A DNA stretch of 62,869 nt from Lachnospiraceae bacterium. Lineage in GTDB: Bacteria > Bacillota > Clostridia > Lachnospirales > Lachnospiraceae. The notes beneath the pieces were generated by a model. It was not told the origin of the DNA. It did not search any database and saw nothing but the letters and a program-made list of their open reading frames with translations. Shown piece by piece: positions 56,540-62,869 of the stretch. How positions within the stretch are numbered: the stretch's first letter is position 1; each line of letters begins with the position of its first letter. The translations under genes were made by a program, and so were the position numbers. The stretch spans positions 1-62,869 of the forward strand of contig JAILLW010000089.1 in NCBI GenBank assembly GCA_024692955.1. Direction: 5' to 3'.

Positions 56540-56560
56540 CAGGTAAATTTGTGCTATGAT
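56533..56560 (+). promoter_or_regulatory. Promoter of the diguanylate cyclase gene
   Basis: CTGTCA (56533-56538) and TATGAT (56555-56560) with 16 bp between them, and a TG one base before the -10. The -35 shares five bases with that of the PadR operon promoter on the other strand, so the two may compete for polymerase. Confidence 0.5.
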
Positions 56561-56627
56561 TGAATAAATGAATGCTATTGCAACTTCCATAATCTTTGGT
56601 ACAATGAGAAAAGGAGGTTTCGGCGCT

Positions 56628-57698
56628 ATGAATCTCATCAGCCTTATCACGAAAGATGTGGAGGCGAAGAATGAAACGAAAAAAGTAATGGTAACGCTCC
56701 GGGTGGTATACCTGGTGATCGCGCTTGCCTTTTTACTTGATATGATCCTGGCGGGCTGTGACGTATTCCTCGCAAATAAGTGGGGATTCCTTGCGTTTTA
56801 TTCCGCTCTTATCATTCTGCTCTGGGGTACTTACCATTCCAGGACAAGGGTTTCGACCAGTCTGTTTATGATCTACCTGGTCATCTGGACGATCTATATG
56901 ATCCCGAAACTCGGCTGGAGCGCCGGCATGCAGAACTATTTCATTATTTTGCTGCTGGTGGTCTTCTTCGGTTCCTATGATAAACTGATCTATAAATTCA
57001 TATATTCGGGCCTCGTTCTCGCAATGAGGATCGTTCTGATCATTACCATGGGCCTGCGTCCGGCGGTGACACGGATACCGGAGACCAACAACAAACTGAT
57101 GCAGATCGTAAACATCTCCGCCGTATTTGCTTCCATCATCTGCTTCTCCTATAGTTTCAGCCGGACGGAAAAGGATGAAGAAGGAAAACTTGTTCAATAC
57201 AATAACCTTTTACAGAAAGAAGCCCATACCGATCAGCTGACCGGACTCTACAACCGGAGAAAAGCAAAGGAATATATGGAGGAGCTGATCAACGCAAGCA
57301 ACGGCGAATCCATCAGCGTCGCCATCGGTGATATCGATTTCTTTAAAAAAGTAAACGATAATTACGGTCATGACGCCGGTGACGAGGTGTTAAAAGAGAT
57401 CGCCCGCATTATGACGGATACATTAAGGAGTTCTTCCTTTATTGCCAGATGGGGAGGCGAGGAATTCCTGATCATCTTTCCGAACTGCAACGGCGATCAG
57501 GCAAAGATCGCGCTTGAAAGACTGCGCCGTATCATAGAAAACACCGTTATGAAGGTGAAGGATGACGAGATCAGGATAACGATCACCTTTGGCCTTGCGG
57601 AATATGATTTCAGCAATGATATGGAGGCGATCATCAAGGAAGCGGACGAGCATCTTTATTTCGGAAAGGAAAACGGAAGGAATCAGGTGGTGTTCTAA
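56628..57698 (+). CDS. Membrane-anchored diguanylate cyclase (GGDEF)
   Basis: A 356-residue protein with six membrane helices between about residues 20 and 185 and a C-terminal GGDEF domain. The active site reads GGEEF (residues 276-280) and other conserved segments are DQLTGLYNRRKA and VAIGDIDFFKKVNDNYGHDAGD. It should make cyclic di-GMP. The RxxD inhibitory site before GGEEF is absent (RSSS instead), so product inhibition there is unlikely. The ATG at 56628 follows AAAGGAGG by about 11 bases; an earlier in-frame ATG at 56568 is less likely. No EAL phosphodiesterase is in the window. Confidence 0.93.
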   Translation: MNLISLITKDVEAKNETKKVMVTLRVVYLVIALAFLLDMILAGCDVFLANKWGFLAFYSALIILLWGTYHSRTRVSTSLFMIYLVIWTIYMIPKLGWSAGMQNYFIILLLVVFFGSYDKLIYKFIYSGLVLAMRIVLIITMGLRPAVTRIPETNNKLMQIVNISAVFASIICFSYSFSRTEKDEEGKLVQYNNLLQKEAHTDQLTGLYNRRKAKEYMEELINASNGESISVAIGDIDFFKKVNDNYGHDAGDEVLKEIARIMTDTLRSSSFIARWGGEEFLIIFPNCNGDQAKIALERLRRIIENTVMKVKDDEIRITITFGLAEYDFSNDMEAIIKEADEHLYFGKENGRNQVVF

Positions 57699-57699
57699 T

Positions 57700-59076
57700 A
57701 TGCAGGTCAATACTCCGGAAGAAGTTCAGGCGATCAAAACGACCGAATTTATGAAGGAGAAGATCAAGCAGAGGCCGATCAACAAAAAGAAACTGGTCCG
57801 GCGGCTGCTGATCAGTGTGCTGATGGCTGTGGTGATGGGGCTTGTAGCCTGCATCACCTTTATTGTGTTGGAGCCGGTGATCAACCGGAAGATCAACTCG
57901 GAAGAACCTCTGGAGGAGGAACCGGTGAACGAGATACGGTTCACGGAGGAAACGGAACCGGAGGAAACGCTTCCGGAAGACCTGATCGCGGATGAATCCG
58001 AATTCGCGCCGCCTCCGGTGATCATTGAACAGCAGGGACCGCTGAATGACGAGCAGATCGAGCAGGTCCTGTCCAGAATGAAATTCGGCCTGGAGGACTA
58101 TATGTCCCTGAATATGGCCGTGAGCGATAAGGTAAGGGAAGTACAGAAATCTCTCGTGGATGTGATCGGGATCACGAAGGATATGGACTGGTTTGACGAT
58201 TCCTATGAGAGCGAACATGTCATCTCAGGTGTGATCGTGGCGGATAACGGACGGGAAATGCTGATCCTTGCGAATATGAACAGCCTTTCCGCCTATGACA
58301 GCCTTGAGGTTCTGTTTAAAAACGGCGAGAGCTATCCGGCAGACATCAAGAAAAAGGATACCGCGACAGGACTTGCCGTGATCGCGGTGAACAAGAATTA
58401 TCTGAGCCAGAATACGAAGAACAATCTTGAGATCATAAAGATGGGGTCTTCCGCCAGCAGGACCACGATCGGAATGCCGGTGATCGCCCTGGGCCGGCCT
58501 CTGGGCGGATCCTCGACTTCCATGTCTTTCGGGTATGTCAGCAGTTACGGATCGCAGATCGAATTTGTGGACGGGGCGTATTCCATGATCACAACGGACA
58601 TCTACGGAAGCCGGAGCGCCAACGGGGTACTGGTTAGTGCCAGAGGCGAACTGATCGGGATCATAGATATGGAACACAATTCCGAGGATCTGAAGAATCT
58701 GATCTCGGGCCTTGGGATCTCGGATCTCAAGATACTCGTCGAGGCTCTTTCCAACGGGCGCAACATCCCTTATTTCGGATTCTATGGTACGGATGTAACG
58801 GAAGAGATCGGAAGGCGTATGGGCATTCCGGTGGGAGTCTACATCAAGAGCCTGGAGCCGGATTCCCCGATGCTCGAAGCCGGTATGCAGAGCGGGGATA
58901 TCATCACGCGCTTCGGCGGGACATCCGTGATCAGTTATCAGGAATTAAAGACACTTATGCTTACCTGTGAACCGGAGCAGAGCGTTCTGATCGAATTTAT
59001 GCGTCAGGGAGCGGATGGATATACCGATCAGTCACTTATCGTGGCACCGAAAGCACAGATACAGGAAGGGGAATAA
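57700..59076 (+). CDS. HtrA-like membrane protein with PDZ domain, apparently inactive protease
   Basis: A 458-residue protein: cytosolic N-terminus, membrane helix at about residues 37-57, acidic linker, trypsin-like domain (about 140-340) and PDZ domain (about 350-445, with VGVYIKSLEPDSPMLEAGMQ and GDIITRFGGTSVISY). It lines up with the DegP/HtrA plan, but the triad positions look lost. Where HtrA has TNNHV this has ILANMN, the DLAV Asp is Gly in DTATGLAVIAV, and the GNSGGPL serine segment reads GSRSANGVLVS. I infer a pseudoprotease that may bind peptides or partners. It starts 1 bp after the cyclase stop, so the two are co-translated. Confidence 0.8.
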   Translation: MQVNTPEEVQAIKTTEFMKEKIKQRPINKKKLVRRLLISVLMAVVMGLVACITFIVLEPVINRKINSEEPLEEEPVNEIRFTEETEPEETLPEDLIADESEFAPPPVIIEQQGPLNDEQIEQVLSRMKFGLEDYMSLNMAVSDKVREVQKSLVDVIGITKDMDWFDDSYESEHVISGVIVADNGREMLILANMNSLSAYDSLEVLFKNGESYPADIKKKDTATGLAVIAVNKNYLSQNTKNNLEIIKMGSSASRTTIGMPVIALGRPLGGSSTSMSFGYVSSYGSQIEFVDGAYSMITTDIYGSRSANGVLVSARGELIGIIDMEHNSEDLKNLISGLGISDLKILVEALSNGRNIPYFGFYGTDVTEEIGRRMGIPVGVYIKSLEPDSPMLEAGMQSGDIITRFGGTSVISYQELKTLMLTCEPEQSVLIEFMRQGADGYTDQSLIVAPKAQIQEGE

Positions 59077-59082
59077 CTGGCA

Positions 59083-60048
59083 ATGAGATTTATAAAGGAT
59101 CTGAAGGAAGGTGACCGGATAGGTGAGGTTTATCTCATCAAGCAGAAAGTATCCGCGGTTACGAAGAACGGAAAGGCATACTATAATGTAACGCTTATGG
59201 ACAAGTCCGGTGAACTGTCGGGAAAGGTCTGGGATCCGGACGATCCGGCGATCGATGAGTTCGAAGCGAAGGAATATGTTGAACTTAACGGTGAGATCGT
59301 AACCTTCAACGGAGCATTGCAGATCAACATAAGGAGAGCGAGGAAAGCACAGGAAGGGCAGTACGATCCGAAGGATTATCTGCCGGTGACGCCTTATGAT
59401 CCGGAGAAGATGTATGCGGAGCTCCTTGAGTTTGTGGATAGTGTGAAAAATCCGTATCTGAACAGGCTTTTGAACTTCTATTTCCGGGAGGATCCGGAAT
59501 TCATTAAAAAGTTCCGCTATTCGTCCGCGGCCAAATCCATGCATCACGGCTTTATCGGGGGCCTTCTGCAGCATACTCTCGCGGTGACGAGGCTCTGCGA
59601 TTATCTCGCCTCCCGCTATGAGAAGCTGAACCGTGACCTCCTTATCACAGCCGCAATCTGCCATGATATCGGGAAAGTAAGGGAACTGTCCCCATACCCG
59701 GACAATGATTATACGAATGAAGGTAATTTCCTCGGACATATCGTTGTCGGAGTGGAAATGATCGATGATGCGATCTACGGAAGAAAAGGAAGGGAAGGGA
59801 TCGAGGGCTTTCCGAAGATCCTGGAGCAGGAACTGAAGCACTGCATCGTTTCGCACCACGGGGAATTTGAATTCGGATCGCCGAAGAAACCCGCGATCAT
59901 TGAAGCGATCGCGCTGAACTTCGCTGACAATACGGATGCGAAACTGCAGATTTTTACGGAACTCCTTGAGAATGAGGGAACAAAAAGCGGATGGCTCGGC
60001 TTTAAGAAGACGCTGGATTCGAATGTGATCGTTACCAGGACCGATTAG
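59083..60048 (+). CDS. 3'-5' exoribonuclease, YhaM family (OB fold plus HD domain)
   Basis: A 321-residue protein. The N-terminal OB-fold (about 1-95, KDLKEGDRIGEVYLIKQKVS, then GKAYYNVTLMDKSGEL) binds single strands. The HD domain (about 150-290) has MHHGFIGGLLQHTL, then ITAAICHDIGK, giving the His and HD metal ligands, and IVSHHGEFEFG further on. This matches YhaM, which trims RNA 3' ends in Bacillota. It lies 6 bp after the HtrA-like gene and 13 bp before the rRNA methyltransferase gene. Confidence 0.91.
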   Translation: MRFIKDLKEGDRIGEVYLIKQKVSAVTKNGKAYYNVTLMDKSGELSGKVWDPDDPAIDEFEAKEYVELNGEIVTFNGALQINIRRARKAQEGQYDPKDYLPVTPYDPEKMYAELLEFVDSVKNPYLNRLLNFYFREDPEFIKKFRYSSAAKSMHHGFIGGLLQHTLAVTRLCDYLASRYEKLNRDLLITAAICHDIGKVRELSPYPDNDYTNEGNFLGHIVVGVEMIDDAIYGRKGREGIEGFPKILEQELKHCIVSHHGEFEFGSPKKPAIIEAIALNFADNTDAKLQIFTELLENEGTKSGWLGFKKTLDSNVIVTRTD

Positions 60049-60061
60049 GAGAATTTCAGAT

Positions 60062-61621
60062 ATGTTAATGAAAAATCAGCTTGTAGAACTGGAGATCACG
60101 GATTTCACAAGTGACGGAGAAGGTGTAGGCAAGGCAAGAGGCTGCACCTTTTTTGTTAAGGATGCCGTGATCGGGGATAAAGTCCTGATACGGGTGACGA
60201 AGATCCGAAAAAACTATGCCTACGGACATCTGGACCGGCTGATCGTGCCTTCGCCGAAAAGAATAAATGCGCCCTGCCCGGAATACAAACGGTGCGGGGG
60301 ATGCCAGCTTCAGGCGCTTTCCTATGAGGAACAGCTTCGATTCAAGAAGAACAAGGTGATCAACAATCTGGTGAGGATCGGAGGGTTTCCCCGGGAGGAG
60401 ATCGGGAGGATCACGGAAGAGGTGATCGGAATGCAGGATCTCAGGATGATGTCTGACATGATCCCCGGGGAGGAGCCGGGCTGCTTTCGATACCGGAATA
60501 AGGCACAGTATCCGGTCGGAAGGGACAAAGACGGAAACCTTCTGGCGGGCTTTTATGCAGGAAGATCACATACGATCATACCTGTAGAGGACTGTCTCAT
60601 CGGGATCCCGGAAAACAGGAGAATACTGGACGCGATCCTTGAATGGATGAGGACCTTCGGGATAGCACCCTATGACGAGACAACAAAAACAGGGACCGTA
60701 CGGCATATCCTTATCCGGAAAGGATTCCGGACCGGTGAGATCATGGTATGCCTTGTGATCAATGAGAAAAGACTCCCTAATGAAGATGAACTGGTACGGG
60801 CACTGGGGAAGCTCCCGCTTCCGGAGGATTCCCGAATCTGCCAGATCTCATACAGTGTAAATACGGAAGATACGAACGTCATTATGGGAAATGGCTACAG
60901 GACGATCTTTGGGAAAGATACGATCACGGACATGATCGGGAACCTGACCTTCCGTCTCTCCCCTCTTTCCTTCTTTCAGGTGAATCCTGTCCAGACGGAA
61001 CGACTTTATGCGAAGACTCTGGAATATGCCCGCCTTACGGGGGAGGAAACCGTATGGGATCTGTACTGCGGGATCGGCACGATCTCACTGTTTCTCGCAA
61101 AGAGCGCGAAACAGGTATACGGGGTCGAGATCATTCCGCAGGCGATCGCGGATGCCCGTATGAACGCGAAGGAAAACGGGATCGAAAACGTGAGATTCTA
61201 TGTGGGAAAAGCGGAAGATGTGATCAGCGGAGCGCTTTCCGGAGAATCCCGGGAAAGATCGAACCCGGATGAAGGGCCTTTGCCCGGAGAAAAGCTGACG
61301 AATCCTGATGTGATCGTAGTGGATCCGCCCAGAAAGGGCTGTGATCCGCTATGCCTTGATACCATGCTGAAAATGTCTCCGCAGCGCATCGTATATGTGA
61401 GCTGCGACAGTGCCACGCTGGCCCGCGACCTGAAAATCCTGCATGCGGGAGGGTATGAACTGCGTTCCGTTACACCCGTTGATATGTTTCCGCAAACGGT
61501 GCATGTGGAAACTGTGGTTCTCATGGGTAAAACAGTTACAAGGTCGAAATCCCATGTGGATCTTGGCTTAGATGTAGAGGATTACTACAAGATTAAGGAT
61601 GCGGAGAAGGAGCAGGAATAA
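60062..61621 (+). CDS. rlmD: 23S rRNA (uracil-C(5))-methyltransferase, RlmD/RlmCD type
   Basis: A 519-residue SAM-dependent enzyme that makes 5-methyluridine in 23S rRNA. An N-terminal TRAM domain (about 1-60) is followed by the 4Fe-4S cysteines CPEYKRCGGCQLQ. The catalytic domain has DLYCGIGTISLFLAKSA (cofactor), VDPPRKGCD and YVSCDSATLARDL, with the nucleophile Cys in the latter. One loop (about 395-415, SGESRERSNPDEGPLPGE) is longer than usual. Gram-positives often have one RlmCD-type enzyme for U747 and U1939; which sites this one methylates is not shown. Confidence 0.94.
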   Translation: MLMKNQLVELEITDFTSDGEGVGKARGCTFFVKDAVIGDKVLIRVTKIRKNYAYGHLDRLIVPSPKRINAPCPEYKRCGGCQLQALSYEEQLRFKKNKVINNLVRIGGFPREEIGRITEEVIGMQDLRMMSDMIPGEEPGCFRYRNKAQYPVGRDKDGNLLAGFYAGRSHTIIPVEDCLIGIPENRRILDAILEWMRTFGIAPYDETTKTGTVRHILIRKGFRTGEIMVCLVINEKRLPNEDELVRALGKLPLPEDSRICQISYSVNTEDTNVIMGNGYRTIFGKDTITDMIGNLTFRLSPLSFFQVNPVQTERLYAKTLEYARLTGEETVWDLYCGIGTISLFLAKSAKQVYGVEIIPQAIADARMNAKENGIENVRFYVGKAEDVISGALSGESRERSNPDEGPLPGEKLTNPDVIVVDPPRKGCDPLCLDTMLKMSPQRIVYVSCDSATLARDLKILHAGGYELRSVTPVDMFPQTVHVETVVLMGKTVTRSKSHVDLGLDVEDYYKIKDAEKEQE

Positions 61622-61677
61622 GAGATTCCGAGTTAGTTATAAAGTTAAACACATAATAGGGCGTAAAGGATTCAATG

Positions 61678-61719
61678 AGGCTTCTGTAGGCATATTTAAT
61701 GCGCCGGTGGAAGCCTTTT
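61678..61719 (+). terminator. Terminator after rlmD
   Basis: AGGCTTC (61678-61684) pairs with GAAGCCT (61710-61716), with GGCAT/ATGC pairs inside, followed by TTT. The long stem with internal loops is weaker than others in the window. It marks the boundary to the AT-rich right end. Confidence 0.55.
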
Positions 61720-61792
61720 GATGTGTTGGGGTATAATCCCATTAAGGTTTATTAGACGGTAAGATTTAGAGGATACAGGGAGGAGAACTACC

Positions 61793-62869
61793 GTGGCTTA
61801 CGAAAAGAAGAGCATCAGAGATGTAATAGAGGATATCAACTCAAGAAAAATATATCTACCTGCGATACAGAGAAAATATGTCTGGGGAGATGATCAGATT
61901 GTCCGACTTATGGACTCTATTATGCTTGGGTATCCTATAGGGACTTTTCTGTTTTGGAAGGTTAAGAAGACGGTAATCAATCAAAAAGAATACTCTATGT
62001 ATGAGTTCATAAAAGATTATCATGATCGGGATATGTACAAGAATCCTTCAGCCCCTCAACCATTCCCAATAGGAAGTCCAGATGAAACGATATGGGCCGT
62101 CTTGGATGGGCAACAGCGTCTGACGTCCTTATATATCGCTTTACAGGGAAGTATGAGCAGAAAGCTTCCTAACAAGAGATGGAAGAATGACGATGCTTTT
62201 CCTAAAAAGGAATTATATTTTGATTTGCATAGCGAAAGAACTGATGACGACGATATTTCATATGAGTTTAAGTTTTTGACCAAAGAGGATGCTGAAAATC
62301 ATAAAGATGAGAAACTTTGGTTCTTAGTTAAGGATATTTTGAAGTATTCAGCGGAGGATTTGGTTACGGAGATAATTCTTCCTAATGGGTGGGCGACAGA
62401 TAAAGTTGCTAGTAAGAATATCTCATTGCTCCATACAAGGCTGGTGGGTGACCAGATAATCAACTATTTTGAAGTGGAAAAAGATTCTATTGATAGCGTC
62501 CTGGACATATTTGTAAGAGTTAACTCTGGCGGAACTGTTTTATCTAAGAGTGATCTTTTGTTTTCAACGATTGTATCTCACTGGGATAAGGCTAGGGACG
62601 AGATAGATAAGTTACTTGCTGAAATAAATAAGACGGGTGAGGGCTATAAGTTTACAAATGATTTCATTATGAGAACTTGTCTTTATTTACTTGATATGTC
62701 AGTTACATTAAAGGTGGAGACATTTAAGAAAGAAAGCGTACTACAAATTAGAGATAACTGGGATAGTATAAAAAAGGCTATAAAGGATACTGTTAACCTT
62801 TTGAATGAATTTGGATTCAATTCTGAGAATATCATTTCATATGTTGCGGTTTCACCTATGGTTTACTAT
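61793..62869 (+). CDS. DUF262 domain protein (GmrSD N-terminal type), cut by the window edge
   Basis: The frame is open for 359 codons to the right edge, so the gene is incomplete. It opens with GTG at 61793 behind AGGGAGGAG, with TATAAT at 61732-61737. The DUF262 motifs are clear: LPAIQRKYVWGDDQIVRLMD, VLDGQQRLTSLYIAL (the DGQQR nucleotide-hydrolysing motif of the ParB/Srx-like fold), and FVRVNSGGTVLSKSDLLFS. Such domains occur in GmrSD type IV restriction systems, which cut modified phage DNA, often with a DUF1524 nuclease domain or neighbour. The gene is far more AT-rich than everything to the left and uses different codons, pointing to horizontal transfer. Confidence 0.88.
   Translation, partial: MAYEKKSIRDVIEDINSRKIYLPAIQRKYVWGDDQIVRLMDSIMLGYPIGTFLFWKVKKTVINQKEYSMYEFIKDYHDRDMYKNPSAPQPFPIGSPDETIWAVLDGQQRLTSLYIALQGSMSRKLPNKRWKNDDAFPKKELYFDLHSERTDDDDISYEFKFLTKEDAENHKDEKLWFLVKDILKYSAEDLVTEIILPNGWATDKVASKNISLLHTRLVGDQIINYFEVEKDSIDSVLDIFVRVNSGGTVLSKSDLLFSTIVSHWDKARDEIDKLLAEINKTGEGYKFTNDFIMRTCLYLLDMSVTLKVETFKKESVLQIRDNWDSIKKAIKDTVNLLNEFGFNSENIISYVAVSPMVYY

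Overview
The window is a piece of bacterial chromosome around the replication origin of a Bacillota (Clostridia) organism, most likely a fibre-degrading gut or rumen Lachnospiraceae-type anaerobe. The evidence is the divergent rpmH-rnpA-yidD-yidC-jag-mnmE-mnmG-rsmG and dnaA-dnaN-yaaA-recF-gyrB-gyrA blocks, strong AGGAGG ribosome sites, a rubredoxin-fused flavin reductase, a two-gene transketolase, separate AICAR formyltransferase and IMP cyclohydrolase genes, and several plant-polysaccharide enzymes. The taxonomic call is inference from gene content only.

Layout. 1-600: the tail of an SPFH-domain gene and a small ribbon-helix-helix gene, closed by a long hairpin. 599-1453: a metallo-beta-lactamase-fold hydrolase. 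1454-1731: a non-coding gap with one perfect and one near-perfect parS site (ParB loading sites), although no parA or parB is present. 1732-8651: the leftward rpmH operon (ribosomal protein, RNase P protein, membrane insertase, tRNA modification). 8652-9105: the putative oriC with AT-rich DNA and DnaA boxes. 9106-17636: the rightward replication operon. 17636-18811: an antiporter.

18830-29000s: a leftward gene of unknown function with a cyclic-nucleotide-binding-like N-terminus, a GH31 alpha-glycosidase, a DEDD exonuclease, trmB, a D,D-carboxypeptidase, tRNA-Pro(CGG), a high-molecular-weight rubredoxin and a GH13 amylase. 29558-39921: a GH53 galactanase lipoprotein, a membrane-anchored unknown protein, the last two steps of IMP synthesis on two genes, a heterodimeric ABC exporter with one degenerate ATP site, and an SGNH/CE2-type esterase. 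39927-44482: a leftward cluster of ABC ATPase, large extracytoplasmic protein, FtsX/MacB-type permease and lipoprotein. 44571-48853: galactokinase and a 1015-residue secreted transglutaminase-like surface protein. 48854-49282: a non-coding gap rich in perfect inverted repeats, the best candidate here for an undescribed structured RNA.

49283-54358: split transketolase, ribulose-phosphate epimerase, a polysaccharide flippase and a CPBP protease. 54412-56443: a leftward PadR-DUF1700-DUF4097 operon with a palindromic promoter/operator, back to back with a diguanylate cyclase gene. The latter is followed by an HtrA-like protein that seems to have lost its catalytic triad, a YhaM-type exoribonuclease and an RlmD-type rRNA methyltransferase. 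After a terminator near 61700 the base composition drops sharply and a DUF262 (GmrSD/DGQQR-type) gene runs off the right edge, suggesting the start of a defence island.

Taken together the window joins core replication and translation functions to accessory functions: galactan/xylan/alpha-glucan use (GH53, GH31, GH13, esterase, GalK), pentose phosphate enzymes, cell-envelope export and envelope-stress signalling. No CRISPR array, rRNA, insertion sequence or prophage was seen.
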